Part shown: positions 22,656-33,614 of the stretch, piece after piece | Numbering within the stretch: position 1 is the stretch's first letter | Layout: every line of letters begins with the position of its first letter | Assembly: GCA_948470475.1 (NCBI GenBank) | Contig: OX419336.1 | Location: 31,465,415-31,529,414 of the forward strand | From: Galaxea fascicularis | Taxonomy: Eukaryota; Cnidaria; Anthozoa; Scleractinia; Euphylliidae | Length of the DNA: 64,000 bases | Direction of reading: 5' to 3' | The notes under the pieces: generated by a model | Seen by the model: the letters and a program-made list of their open reading frames with translations, nothing else | The model's database searches: none | Told to the model about the DNA's origin: nothing | Made by a program: the position numbers and the translations under genes

Positions 22656-23390
22656 GCGCGCATTTCTCGAAACTCCCGAAACTTTTCGAGCGCATTTCGG
22701 GTGCCATAATTTCCTTCGTATCTCAAAAACGAAGAGATTTCCAAGCATGAAATTTTGTAGTAAATTTGCCCTCTCGTACCTTGAAATCATAGTAAAAGAA
22801 CAGCTTTTTAGAATAAGATGACAGCAGTTTTACAAATTTCTTTTCGGGCCCGAGACGTTTTCGGGAGTTTCGAGAAACGGGCGCCAGACGCGCGTTTTTC
22901 AGTTCGAAACCCATCGAAACCTCCGAAAGTTTTCGGGCCTATATTGGGTGCTATAATTTCCGTAGTGTCTTGAAAAGGAAGAGTAAATAAATAAATAAAT
23001 ACTTAATTGACCACTCCCCTAGAGGGGCTTTTCAGGGACAATGAAACAAATCATACAAATGAACACAACAGAGTTAAGAATCCCGACTGGCGGGAGGCAG
23101 ACCAGTTGGCTATTTACAAGGATGACCGAGGAGTTGAACCAGGCACGAACCCAGAACAACACCAGCTAGTGGCTAGAGCGGGATTTGAACCCGGGCCACC
23201 GCATTGAAATCCAGCGCCCTAAACCACTCGGCCATCCTGCCGGATTCCAGGTATGAAATTTTGCAACAAACTGGCCCTTTCGTATCTTGAAATCATAATA
23301 AATGGCCAGCTCTTTAGAATGAGCGGATCGCAGTTTTTGAAAAGGCATTTCGGGCCCGAAAAGTTTACGGGACTTTCGAGAAACGCGCGC
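22656..23390. repeat. Two tandem copies of a TIR repeat, second split by a SINE
   Basis: Copy 1 is 22656-22886 and copy 2 is about 22888-23390. Both have GCGCGTTTCTCGAAA-type ends and share the inner text ATTTTGNARYAAAYTNGCCCTYTCGTA and CTTGAAATCATARTAAA. Copy 2 is interrupted after aaaaggaagag by the SINE at 22985-23246. Confidence 0.7.
22985..23246 (-). mobile_element. tRNA-derived SINE (Leu-like head)
   Basis: Read on the minus strand it begins GGCAGGATGGCCGAGTGG, with an A-box, and has the B-box GGGTTCAAATCCC. A tRNA-unrelated body follows (CCTCCCGCCAGT, CCCTGAAAAGCCCCTC), and it ends in a TATTTATTTATT tail. The body is shared with a second copy at 49377-49490. RNA polymerase III transcription from the internal boxes is expected for such SINEs. 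Confidence 0.8.
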
Positions 23391-25272
23391 TAGGCCTGAT
23401 TTTTATAATCGCCTTTAGATCCTTTTATGTTGCCGCTCGTTAAAATTGATTCATGATTGGAATTAGCATGCCCGTTTAAGTAACGTTTAAAAACGAGCAG
23501 CAGTGTTTTATCGGGGTTAAGAACACGAGGCGCTTGACGTTTTCTAGTCTTCAACCAGTTTTCCAAGATTTGAAGAAATTCGCTGTATTTGGCCTCTGAA
23601 AACGTCAGAATGTTAGAGCAACAGCGACCATTTTGTCTGAGGTGATTAACAGATAACTGGCGAAGCCAAATTACTACCATGATGTCCTCAGGCGTTTCTC
23701 CCTCAGTTTAGTGTACTTTCATTTCAAGGTTAATGTTGAGCCTGTCTTTGATGCGATTTTAGATAAAGTGAAATCGTGTAGCTTCTCGCCTACTCTGACC
23801 AAACAAACAAACAAACAAACACAGTCACTCTTAAAAAACACTGACAAGAAACGAAGGCTGTTAATCTGTACGTGAGTACCGTCAAAGTTTAGTTTGATCA
23901 GGTGTCGTATATTGTTATTCCGAGAAGCCTTCCCGTTCCTCCTCTTTACGTTTTAAGGCGCCCCGAGCATTGCACAATATTGAAATCCTTTCCAATTTCT
24001 CTTCGTGCCCATTAATTCAGCCCAACTCTATTCCGCTTCCCGTGACATATATTTCAATGTTATTTCTCACCTATCCCACTTCCCACCAGAATTGCCTGAA
24101 AATGGTAACATCTTTTATTTGATAGTGGGTTGTTTTCAGTAAACTCGTTTGGAAGTCGCAATTAATAATTGTGCTTGTACACACATTAAGTTGACAGCGT
24201 GATTATTATTTCCTCAACAGAATTTACCACCCTGCATGACTGTGCATAAAATTAATAAAAGGCTCTTTCTTCAAACATCAGTGGTTTCGAGTACTAAAGT
24301 GTTCATATATGTTCATATTCCGTGAGGGCGAGGTTTCCCATAACGACGTATTTATCATATCAGGAAATCAGAACATAATTATTCGGGCTAAGATATTATT
24401 TGGTGCATGGTAGGTATTTATTACAGCATGGTCATTAGCTGGAATAGGAAGAACTTGCAGTTCTGTCGCGTCTTACTACCGGTAAGGATTCAGATTCCAA
24501 AATATCTCGCTTCAAATGTTCGTGCATGTGTATTCTTGGCAATGAAAAAACAAAATGAAATTATTTCTCGGAATAGTGCCAGTACGCTGCGAATGTCACC
24601 CAAAAATACGCTTAAAACATGATAGATTACATTTGCAAAGATAACACCAAATTTGTTTTAAGGACCTATTAGACTTCCCGCATTAATAAATGGTATTTTT
24701 TTTACTTGATAAGGAAGCCTCTGGCTAAATAGAAGGACTTAATTGAATGGCCTGTTGCTGAAGTTTCCTTTAATTTTTAAGCCTAGCTGTTACCAAATTG
24801 TACATGCAACTGAGAGAATTGCTCACCGATTTTCGCCAAAGGAGAAACAAAAAATTGAATATAATGTGGTTTATCGATAAGACAGTTCTGTCGTCAAAAG
24901 GCAATATTCAAACGCGATCAATGATAAAATCATTAAACATTTGAACATACATTTTCAGCTGGTTGCTCAATATATTATCGTTCAATGAATACATATATCG
25001 AAGCGGGTATAGCATTTCTTCCTGAGAACGTGCCATATTATCATAAAAAGATATCCATAACAATGGATGCACAATCGCTCAAACAGTCAAAGCAATTTTT
25101 ATTGTTTATCTTTTTACAAGAGTATCTTATCTGTACCAGTTTCTGATTGGCTGCCCGGCTGCTAGCCACTTATAAATTCAGATATTTTATAAACCAGTTT
25201 GAAAAAAACTTATTCCGGCTGATGAAATTCGAGAACTCGTGTCCCTGAAAACATTTCAGCCAAAGCTCAGAG
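23391..25272. other. Intergenic sequence before the second GPCR
   Basis: Contains a (CAAA)n tract at 23799-23821 and otherwise AT-rich text. I looked for LRR-type exons upstream of the plus-strand GPCR and saw none. Confidence 0.5.
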
Positions 25273-25281
25273 TAGCTAAGG

Positions 25282-26358
25282 ATGAATAACTCATCTTCCA
25301 GTAACCAAGTAGATTGTCCATCCAGCGTCTCTATAACACTGACTGTTGTTCTTGCAGCTATCAACTTGCTAGCATTATCAGGGAATTTCCTCGTCATATT
25401 GGCATTCGTCAAGACTGTAAATTTGAAGACAAGTCCTAACTACTACATCGTAAACATGGCCATTTCTGACCTGGTTTCTGTAATCCTTAACTGGCCGCTG
25501 TATGCTACTGAAGGGATGTTACAACCTGGTGGAAGCCTCATCAACAACACCATGGCTGCTTCATTATTTTGCAAGCTGGGAATTTATTTCAGAGCAACTT
25601 CGTACGCGGTGTCCATTCTCAGCTTGGTTTTGATCGCCGTGGACAGGTTCATAGCGACTGTGTTTCCACTGAGATCTTTAAAGATAACATCAAGGATTAG
25701 GACGATTTTCCTGCTTCTGACTTGGTGTCTTCCTGCGCTTGGCTTCGTCCAGTACTTTGTACATTCTAAACTCATTAAATTCGAGAACCATTCTTTTTGC
25801 CGCAACATGATGAGCCACTTCCAACTTAAGATCTACAGCTTAGTAGGTTTTAGTTTGTTCTATTGCGTGCCGCTATTTTCAATAGTTATCCTATATTCCC
25901 TGATCATGAAGCATTTACGAAAGAGAAGAAAGCTCAAAAACGCCGAACGGACCGATGCAAGGGTAAAGAGACTCAAGCAAAACCAAAACATAATGAAAAT
26001 CTTTGGATCAATCGTTCTGGGATTTTTTACCTGTTGGACACCTATGTACGTCTACATGTTTCTAAAATCGCACCAACCAACTGTGTTCACGAAAGATAAA
26101 TGTCTTCTGTTGAACCTTGTGGGTATCTTTTACTATATATTTCCATTGCTAAGTACAGCGATTAATCCATTTATTCTTATCACGTTCAGTTCAAGCTATC
26201 GTGGGTTTTTAAGGAGTCTTTGTTGCTGTTTTCTGCAGAGGGTCAGATCAGCCCGCCACATCGTACCAGGAGCCATCACCCCTCAGGGACAAACTATTGA
26301 ACTTCTAGAATTAAATATGCCTCGCCGCGTCATAAATCAGCACTCAGTTAGCCTGTAA
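25282..26358 (+). CDS. Class A G protein-coupled receptor, intronless paralogue
   Basis: A 358-residue receptor, collinear with the one at 4518-5522 over its whole seven-transmembrane core. Shared marks are the MNNSS start, the stretch LNWPLYATEGML, PGGSLI, CKLGIY, FCRNMMS, NIMKIFG and FTKDKCL. It has GN in TM1, MAISD in TM2, DRF after TM3 (a regular acidic residue where the paralogue has Glu), CWTP in TM6 and NPFIL in TM7. The loop before TM7 is two residues longer than in the paralogue. The C-terminal tail is about 40 residues with a CCC cluster (possible palmitoylation). An in-frame TAG three codons before the ATG fixes the start and excludes splicing into this frame just upstream. Ligand unknown. 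The two genes point away from each other about 20 kb apart, with the CUB-Ig-LRR gene between them. Confidence 0.93.
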   Translation: MNNSSSSNQVDCPSSVSITLTVVLAAINLLALSGNFLVILAFVKTVNLKTSPNYYIVNMAISDLVSVILNWPLYATEGMLQPGGSLINNTMAASLFCKLGIYFRATSYAVSILSLVLIAVDRFIATVFPLRSLKITSRIRTIFLLLTWCLPALGFVQYFVHSKLIKFENHSFCRNMMSHFQLKIYSLVGFSLFYCVPLFSIVILYSLIMKHLRKRRKLKNAERTDARVKRLKQNQNIMKIFGSIVLGFFTCWTPMYVYMFLKSHQPTVFTKDKCLLLNLVGIFYYIFPLLSTAINPFILITFSSSYRGFLRSLCCCFLQRVRSARHIVPGAITPQGQTIELLELNMPRRVINQHSVSL

Positions 26359-27140
26359 ATACGTTATCAGTTTAGCTAATCGTTTATGTTTAGTTATACA
26401 TGGTGTTGTAATTAATATTCGAATCTCTTTGAACCCCGTTAGGATTAGGGGCCTTTGACTGTTGTATGGGTACCCCGAAAACGGGTCACCATGTGTGTTG
26501 TGTTTTCGCTGGTATGTTTTTGTACCGGGATTTGTAGCAGTTCATTTTTACTGTTTAGAGTTTAGATCTACTGATCTTACAACAAGTAGTACGATGCAAA
26601 GGCAGGTTGGTAGCATGTCCAACAGAATAACATGAAGCAACAACATGGGGTTATATTGCCGTAACGAGAGTTCTAGCTGAGACCGATTGATGATATATAT
26701 AGAGGTGACCATTGCTGACTTATTCATAAGCTTATTTTTGCTTAATAGTTTGATTTCCTTTATTTGAAGTACTTATATAATTTGTTTGTTCGTTTTTTCT
26801 AAGCGTGAATTGATAAACAGCTAGCCGCCTTTGTCATTCGATGTAATGTTAGCATCAGACTACTCGGCCAAGTAAATAGAATTTAAAAAAACCCACAAAA
26901 TTGATAATCAGGTCTTATTATAAGTAGATAAAGTAAAGGTAATTCCATTTCCCTAATAACTGTTTCTGTTATTCTAGGGTTTAAAGAGACTACAACAGTC
27001 CCTAAAAAAACTCCACCCCAACCATAGCACCTTTTTGTCCCTTCGCCATATTCGGACCAAATAAGTATTCAGATAAAGTCAGCAAGTGCATTTGAGCTAC
27101 AGGAACCCCTGGTGAGCCAGGTCGTTTACCTTGGTTCTTA
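26359..27140. other. Intergenic sequence
   Basis: 3' flank of the GPCR; no gene or clear repeat seen. Confidence 0.5.
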
Positions 27141-27141
27141 T

Positions 27142-27316
27142 AGTGTGTTTTCACTCACGTGACTTTCAGGCATATTGGTTTACCGAAAAAAAAGAAGCTA
27201 TTTGCATAGAAATAGAATGTAATTCCCAGAGGTTTTACTTAAGACACCAACATGGCCGCCGTTTCTATGTTTTGGGACACCAACATGGCCGCCGTGACGT
27301 CATGTGAAAGTGTCCC
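27142..27316. mobile_element. MITE-like element with TTTCAC/GTGAAA ends
   Basis: The left end GTGTTTTCACTCACGTGAC is roughly mirrored by GTGACGTCATGTGAAAGTGTC. Inside, a 20-bp direct repeat, gacaccaacatggccgccgt, occurs at 27243-27262 and 27276-27295. Confidence 0.5.
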
Positions 27317-28227
27317 ACTGGTCTGCGGGCTCGACAAAGTAAATGTGATTCAGCGTGATAATGCAGGGCATCCGACCAGTGTTACGGAGGTCGAAGGTTA
27401 TATTCCTGCCTGAAACTCTGATTTCTTTTCAGTTGTCCATTCGCCCGTTGCCCAGCAACTACCATGTCATCTTTCTCACGGGAACATCACACCATTACCA
27501 TCATTAATGATTGAAGTAGCGCCTTTATTTAACGAGGGTATACAAATAACAGTGGTCCCACACACTAATAAAAGTGGTCTTCAATAAACTAGAAAAAAAA
27601 CCAAGAAACTGCGCGTCATAAACAGTTTAGGCTCCATAGATTAAATAGACAATCTAAAAATACAAAGAAAATAGAAAAAGAAAATAAAGCAATAAACGAA
27701 TCAATTAGAAAAATTGAATATGTTGTAATCAAATTTTCAGAGTTAGCAAAACTGCCTCAGCTTTGTATCACCACAGCAGGTGACAGGGCTTCAGCTAGGC
27801 ATCATTCCATCAAAACGGTGTTCATCCCTTGACGAGTTGTACATCACAACGAGAAATTTCTCAACGACAGACATACCAGGGGCATTACCCCTTAAACGTC
27901 TCAGGCCTCACCAAGAAGAAGTCGTGAACTTTTATACCATGGCAAGAAACAAGCCACGATTAGAGCGAGGCGGGGGACGAAGCGACAATTTTGGCAAGGA
28001 GACAAACAGTTTGCATCCCTTTGGAACATATATGTGCTGTTTCCAAAGAGCTCAGAGCCCCAGATCCAGATGGTTGTCCAATACACACCAACTGAGTCCG
28101 GTCGACTTTTCAGTTGGTGTAGACGACCCGTCAAGCGGAAGTCAGGTCGTGGTTGGAGCGGAAGTAAAGTAACAGGAAGTTCCTACATGAAAGAAGGTTG
28201 GAGGAACGGTTTGTAAAACGGTAACGG

Positions 28228-28655
28228 GTCCTGACGACACGTCTAGTTTGTGTCGAGCCGTCATTAGAAAAGTCGACCCGTCTTTTAAATATGTCTGGTG
28301 GTGAGAGACTTAGAAGAAATCGCATCTGTGCTAGTTCACCGGAGGCCGCGCGACCGTGTTAAATGTTGACGGATCGTGACGACCAGGGCTAGTTTGTGAC
28401 GATACGTCATTTGAAAAGTGGACCCGACTCTTGGAAATGTCTGGTGGTGAGAGACTTAGAAGAAATCGCATCTGTGCTCACTGGAGCCTGCGCGACCGTG
28501 TTAAATGTCGACGGGTCGTGACAACCCGTCTTGTTTGAGCTAGTTTGTGACGAGCCGTCATTTGAAAAGTCGACCCGACTTTCGGAAATGTCTGGTGGTG
28601 GGTGTCTTTGAAAAATTCGGGTATGTGGAGCCAACGGAGGCTTGTGGAAATGCAA
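28228..28655. repeat. Three tandem copies of a roughly 143-bp unit
   Basis: Each unit has GAAAAGTSGACCCG, AAATGTCTGGTGGTG and, in the first two, GAGAGACTTAGAAGAAATCG plus GCGCGACCGTGTTAAATG. Copies start near 28228, 28370 and 28513. A related piece in inverse orientation (TCGGGTCGACTTTTCAAATG) is at about 33700-33790. Confidence 0.75.
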
Positions 28656-29512
28656 TTTCCGATACTGGACATATTGGATTCTATAAAGAGGTATGAATCG
28701 AAGGGAAGATCCAAGTAACGTTTTTACTCTTCGGACTATTGTGATTATTATTTCACGTATTTTGAAACTGTAGTTTGTTGATTTCCATTGGCATCGGTAT
28801 TTCTTCAGAGTGTTCAGTTTATGTGTTCAATCTATGGTCATGTTGTAGTGCGCGCGAAAGTGACCTTCAAAAGGATGAGTTTCCCAATGAAAGAGAGAGT
28901 ATAGACATTGGATTTATGGTTTAAAGAAGTTACATACATGTGTCGTGCGCTTCTCTTGTTACGTAGTTGAGAGATGAGCCCTGCCCGCCTTCGTAACCAT
29001 TTGGTCTTCTCGCCGCTGAACAAACGAAAGGTATACATGTGTCGTACGCTTATTTCGTCAACGGAACCAACAACTGAGGGAAAGTTTAGACAACGGCGAA
29101 TTTTGCACCAAACGCATTCAAAGATCTCGCCGTAAATTAACGGCTATATATACCCTTGCGTAGCGTGTTTGGGCCCCCAATTATCCCGACCTATCCAATC
29201 GAACAGTTCGACAATCGAACCCAATCGAACACCAATCGTTCGATTGCCGAACTCAATCAAACATAATCGAACTCACAATAAAATTTTGCCAATCGAACAC
29301 AATCGAACGTTCGATTACCGAACGATTGGTAATCGAACCCAATCAAACATTCGATTACCGAACGATTGGTATAATCGAACGTTCGATTAACGAACGCCGC
29401 ATCGCATGATAGGCACGTGGTATTGGAAAATTCCGAAGGTGAAAGTGAAATCACCGCTAACTCCCTTCCCTTTTTACGCGGCTTTTGCTGAGCACTGAAA
29501 CCCAGGACTGAA

Positions 29513-29746
29513 ATGTCTGAAATGTCAAACACGGAGGAGAGGGAGGACACTGCATGTATTGAAATTACATGCAGTGTAAAAGGTTACCAAGAATGTAATT
29601 TTACTGTTGATGTTGAAGGAGAATTCTTTATCTTTAAGAAGATTGGCTCTAAGGGAAGAGCATTCAAGGTTACCAACACTAAAGGGCAGTTAGGACATCT
29701 TGAGCGGACGTTGGTCTCACCACTTTGGCCACTTTGGACGGGATGA
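29513..29746 (+). CDS. Small HIRAN-like domain ORF inside the TIR element
   Basis: 77 residues. After a short acidic head (MSEMSNTEERED) comes a fold-sized segment ending GRAFKVTNTKGQLGHLER then TLVSPLWPL. The pattern A-x-x-V-x-x-x-x-G-x-(x)GHL-x-R-x-L-x-x-P-L is the signature region of HIRAN domains, which bind DNA ends in HLTF-type proteins. That is an inference from the motif and not a verified hit. A second Met (SEM) could also serve as start. A good donor (gtgagt) follows the stop, so the reading could continue by splicing only if the TGA were avoided. It is probably a transposon-carried gene. Confidence 0.5.
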   Translation: MSEMSNTEEREDTACIEITCSVKGYQECNFTVDVEGEFFIFKKIGSKGRAFKVTNTKGQLGHLERTLVSPLWPLWTG

Positions 29747-30562
29747 AATGGTGAGTTACTTACGGGCAATTATGCTAAACGGATTTTGTTTTCACCGGCT
29801 TTTAAGGAGAAAATGGCCGTGTTTTCACGAGCGATTTTTCAAGTTGCTTAGCGACTTTCAACCGGAAATCTCGTGAAAACAGTTACTTTTCCGACACGCT
29901 TAGGAATTCTCATGAAATTTAAGCCACCAAACAGTTGGCAATTAACTTCGGCCAATACATGCAGGACCTTAACAGTCATTTGGCAAGCCGATTGTAGCAA
30001 TATTCAATAATTTGATACATATTCAATTCAGTATTTATTTTTATGTAATATTTTTTTTATTTGTTCAATTTAATATTTATACTTATGGAATATTTTTTAA
30101 ATCCATTTGATTTAAAATGTCTATATTTATTTAATTTAATCGCTCTATATCCATTTTATTTAATGCGTGAAATATAAATACTGAATTGAATATGTATCAA
30201 ATTATTGAATATTGCTACAATCGGCTTGCCATAAGTCATCGAAATTGCCTAATATTTGTTTTGTTTAGTTCATTGAACATTGACATTCTTGCAGTATGAT
30301 GTTCAGTCCCTGGTTATTCAATAAAAGCTGGCAATGATTATATTCCACGTGTTTTACTCAGTTTGAGGGGCAAAAACTTCATGCTAGCCCACATTTAGAG
30401 CACATATAAAAGAAGACAATAAAGTACATTTACAGGACAATAGATCAGGACAATAGAGGAATACGGATTTACATATGTGGCTTACCATGACGTTCTTGCC
30501 GTTTGAGGCGTCAAGAGACAATTGCATTGGATTAGTTCGATTTTGTTCGATTTTGTTCGATT

Positions 30563-30700
30563 ATATACATACATACATACATACATACATACATACATAC
30601 ATACACACATACATACATACATACATACATACATACATACACACATACATACATACATACATACATACATACATACATACATACATACATACATACATAG
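30563..30700. repeat. (CATA)n microsatellite
   Basis: About 138 nt of catacata with two cacacata variants. It directly follows the 3' end of the minus-strand LINE and is best read as the LINE's (TATG)n tail. Open frames encoding TYIH or CMYV repeats here are artefacts. Confidence 0.9.
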
Positions 30701-31492
30701 TTTATTTAAAGCAGGTTGGAAGTATTGGCAAGACAAGAGTCCTGATGTGGACCTGCACTATCTACCTAAAAATTTACATTGAATAAAATATAATTAATTA
30801 ACATCGGTAAAAATGATCTAAAAATATTTGAAATCTGGAGACTTAAATGAAACAATACAAGAAGCTTTATCGAAACTTATAGAATTAAGAAAGTTCTTAT
30901 TTTCTTTTAAAAATTTCTTGAAATAACCAAGACTGGAAGAGCGTTTACATGAATTGGGTAGGAGGGTCCAACACAAGGCTGCTCTGTGCTTGAAGGATGA
31001 CCGGCCAATTTCAGTTCTAGGACTAGGAACTTCTAAATTGGCAAACTTTCTAAGATTGTAGTTAGACGTGGATTTTACAATTAAATCTCTAAGAGGGTCT
31101 ATACAAGTGTCATTGTAGATATTAAAACTGATAGTTAATATAAAATAAAATTAATGAATGTGGTCGATATCCTCCATCAATGATGGAGAACAAGAGCCCC
31201 AGACCACAATACCATATAAGACACTCGGAAGAATAGTTCAATAGTAAATTGTTTGCAAAACAGGCTTTGGTAAAAACTTGATACGTTTCAAGACCGCACC
31301 TTTCTTGCTGAAGGAGTCACAAACATTCTTGGTATGCTGTTGCCATGAAAGCCTATTATCGATAGTAAGCCCAAGGCATTTACTTGATACCTTGTATTCA
31401 ATTAAACTATTGCCGTATCTCAAACAAGGCAGGGGGGCAACAAAGGTCTGATTAGAAATTATCATAGCTTCAGATTTAAATTCATGAATTAC

Positions 31493-32253
31493 TACCCTGC
31501 GAGCAGAGGTCTCTTCGATCTTCCTAGATAAGTCGGGAAGAGGAAGAGACCTCTGCCAACCGCCTCGACTTTCTTTGATTTGCCGCTCATCCACCGAAAT
31601 GGATGAGTCAGTCTGGTTTAAAACCGGTTTTTACCGTTTCACTGCAGTGCGCATACTCCCTGATGGAATTGCTGACTTAATAGATGCCCGCGGTATATTG
31701 TTTACGCAAGTCAATTCACAAAACGGCGCCTCGGCTGGCGTATCTCTCTCAAAGAAAGTCTTTGACAAAGCAGTGAACATCGTACTGGGAAAAGTGAACA
31801 CTGGAATAGTTAAGCTCACAGAACACCAGTTTAAGGCCTTGAATAATTTTCTGTGTGGAAAAGATTCGTTTGTTTGCTTGCCTACCGGCCATGGTAAATC
31901 AATGATCTATCAACTTTGCCCTGTTGTTGTGAAAGAACTTTCTTCTTCTGGTCTGGAACAGTTCCCGACTGACCCAATAGTAGTTGTAATCTCTCCGCTA
32001 ATTTCGCTGATCGCAGATCAGATAGGCTCATGTGAAAAGCTGGGAATTAAAGCGTGTAAAGTGGACTCAGAGAGCCTCGATCGGTTAAAGGAAGCATGCG
32101 TGTTTGAAATTTTATATGAAAGCGAGGCTAGTAAAGGCTTGGTTACATTTCATTTCACGCATGCTCAACAAGAAAAGTCGAGGCGATTGGCAGAGGTCTC
32201 TTCCTCTTCCCGACTTATCTAGGAAGATCGAAGAGACCTCTGCTCGCAGGGTA
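31493..32253 (+). mobile_element. 761-bp Mutator-like TIR element carrying a RecQ-like fragment (element A)
   Basis: The element runs from TACCCTGCGAGCAGAGGT to its inverse. TIRs are about 80 bp and nearly identical (one C/T difference in the first 75). Perfect 9-bp duplications, ATGAATTAC, lie at 31484-31492 and 32254-32262. Long TIRs with a 9-bp duplication are characteristic of MuDR/Mutator. Within each TIR, GAGGTCTCTTC and its inverse form a small hairpin. The whole interior is one helicase-like ORF, so it has the form of a Pack-MULE. It lies in the LINE RT gene. Confidence 0.88.
31599..32222 (+). pseudogene. N-terminal half of a RecQ-like DNA helicase, inside element A
   Basis: The ORF from ATG 31599 encodes 207 residues. 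The core reads VKLTEHQFKALNNFLCGKD (a Q-type motif 0 region), then Walker A LPTGHGKSM with intact G-K-S, then VVVISPLISLIADQ (motif Ia) and KLGIKACKV. That is the expected start of the RecQ/superfamily 2 helicase core. Motif II (DEAH) and all later motifs are absent: the frame runs on into the right TIR, whose translation (AEVSSSSRLI) ends it. It therefore cannot be a working helicase alone. It may be captured host sequence or the remains of a transposon-borne helicase. The ORF is undamaged by stops, suggesting the element is young or the frame was kept. Confidence 0.8.
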
Positions 32254-33317
32254 ATGAATTACAAGTCTGTTTGACAGACACCAAGTGTGGACTTGGTCCA
32301 GTATAGATTGCAGTGTTGGAATGATGTCATCAATGTTCTCGCCAAGGGTGTAGATCGTCGTATCGTCCGCAAATAGATACAATTCCCCGTGTGTTATTGA
32401 TTCTGCAAAATCATTAACAAATATCGAGAATAATTTAGGCCCTAAAATTGAGCCTTGAGGTACCCCAAACCTGACTTTTTGTAGTTCAGATTTATTCCCT
32501 GAAATTTGGACGAACTGCTGACGCCTTGACAAGTAGTCGGTAAGCCATGAGAACAGATCACCAGAAATGCCAGTTGCTTTCAATTTTTCCAATAAAATGG
32601 TGTGGTTGACAGTGTTAAAGGCTTTTCTGAAATCTATGAAAAGGACACCCACTTTTAGACTATTGTCCAGGGCAGTTTTCCATGTTTCTGTTAGGTGGAG
32701 CAACAGACTCTCTGTAGAGTACTCTTTCGAAATCCCCATTGCCTTTGACTTAATAAGCCATGTAACTCCAGGTGGTTACTTAAGGTGTCACAGACAACAT
32801 CTTCTAGAACCTTTCCTGGAACGCTGAGGAGGGATATAGGTCTGTAGTTGTTAACATCGGTTGGTGGGCCCTTCTTTCCCGTGACAGTTTCCATTTCGAA
32901 GGGAAAGATGAATCACTCAGGCTCCTGTTAAAAACCGGTAAGAGACTGTGAATAACAGAGTCGCCAACCAGGGATAGGACTCTCGGTGAAACGTTATCAG
33001 GGCCGGTAGCCTTCTTGGGGTTGGCAGCTTTTATGAGTTTATCCCTTACAAGTTTCCAGGAAAAATCGACAGTGTCCTTAATTGGGGTGATTCTGGTAAT
33101 GAAGGAGTTTAGAGATGGAATGTCCAGAGGATCAAGCTGCTTAGTCAGGTCTTCACTGATATTAATATTGGGTCGATTGGTTTGAAAATCGAACTCACAG
33201 CAAAATAGGTGTTCGATTTTGTTCGATTGCCGAACCCAATCGAACGATTGGAGTTCGATTGGGTTCGATTGGTTTTTCGTTCGGTTGTGTTCGATTGGAT
33301 AGGTCGGGAATTATAGA

Positions 33318-33614
33318 CCGAGCAATATGCATTGTGCGTAACGCGTTTGTTGCCTCCACTTAGAGGAATACACATTGTGCGGGGCGCGTTAGTAGCCTCA
33401 CGCTTATAGAACGAGGAATATAGTGCGTAGAGGGTTTGTGGCCTCACGCTTATAGAACAAAAATATACATTGTGCGCAGCTTGCTCGGACTTCAGGCTTA
33501 TAGAACGTACGAGGAATTAACAGTGTGCGCAGCGTGTTTGTGACCTCACGCGTATAAAACGTGGAATATACATCGTGCGCTGCGTGTTTGTGTCCTCACG
33601 CTTGTAGAACGAGG
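33318..33614. repeat. About six tandem copies of a roughly 50-bp unit
   Basis: Unit: gaatatacattgtgcgcagc, gtgtttgtggcctcacgctt, atagaacga. It begins a few bases after the right target duplication of the TIR element. A single related piece (ttgcgtagcgtgtttg) sits just left of the left duplication near 29156, so the TIR element may have inserted into this array. Confidence 0.75.

Larger units (their letters stand above)
31238..32894 (-). pseudogene. LINE reverse transcriptase, frameshifted and split
   Basis: RT blocks in order: NNYRPISLLS and QWGFRKS (32894-32691 frame), then, after a frameshift near 32720, LHLTETWK, VGVLFIDFRKAFNTVNH, GVPQGSILGPKLF and the catalytic FADD (32739-32263). After the insertion come SEAMIISNQ, KCLGLTIDNRLSW and the thumb region (31483-31238). 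The order and motifs match CR1/Jockey-clade RT. It cannot make a full protein as it stands, because of the frameshift and the insertion. Confidence 0.85.
30701..33160 (-). mobile_element. 5'-truncated CR1/Jockey-type LINE, interrupted
   Basis: Non-LTR retrotransposon on the minus strand, inserted in the AATCGAAC-type repeat array of the surrounding TIR element. It reads through reverse-transcriptase sequence from about 33160 to 31238 and on to a stretch near 31200 encoding a typical RT end (VLYGIVVWGS), then the microsatellite tail. The 761-bp element at 31493-32253 splits it, with a 9-bp duplication. Endonuclease sequence is missing. Confidence 0.85.
29185..33308. mobile_element. TIR DNA transposon with 6-bp duplication, carrying nested insertions
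   Basis: The ends are CCCGACCTATCCAATCGAAC, identical and inverted, and both are flanked directly by AATTAT (29179-29184 and 33309-33314). Just inside both ends lie arrays of AATCGAAC/TTCGATT motifs (29200-29396 and 33160-33300), which may be subterminal transposase-binding repeats. A third patch lies at 30535-30562. Between them are a HIRAN-like ORF (29513-29746), then a LINE that accounts for about 2.5 kb. Without the LINE the element is about 1.5 kb. No transposase is visible, so it is probably non-autonomous. The superfamily is unassigned; a 6-bp duplication with these ends does not match a type I can name with confidence. Confidence 0.75.

Noticed and set aside
23180..23246. Possible tRNA-Leu gene on the minus strand
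   Set aside because: A-box and B-box are present, but the acceptor stem does not close and the sequence continues into a SINE body and tail.
30475..30786. Frames encoding TYIH or CMYV repeats
   Set aside because: Direct translation of the (CATA)n microsatellite.
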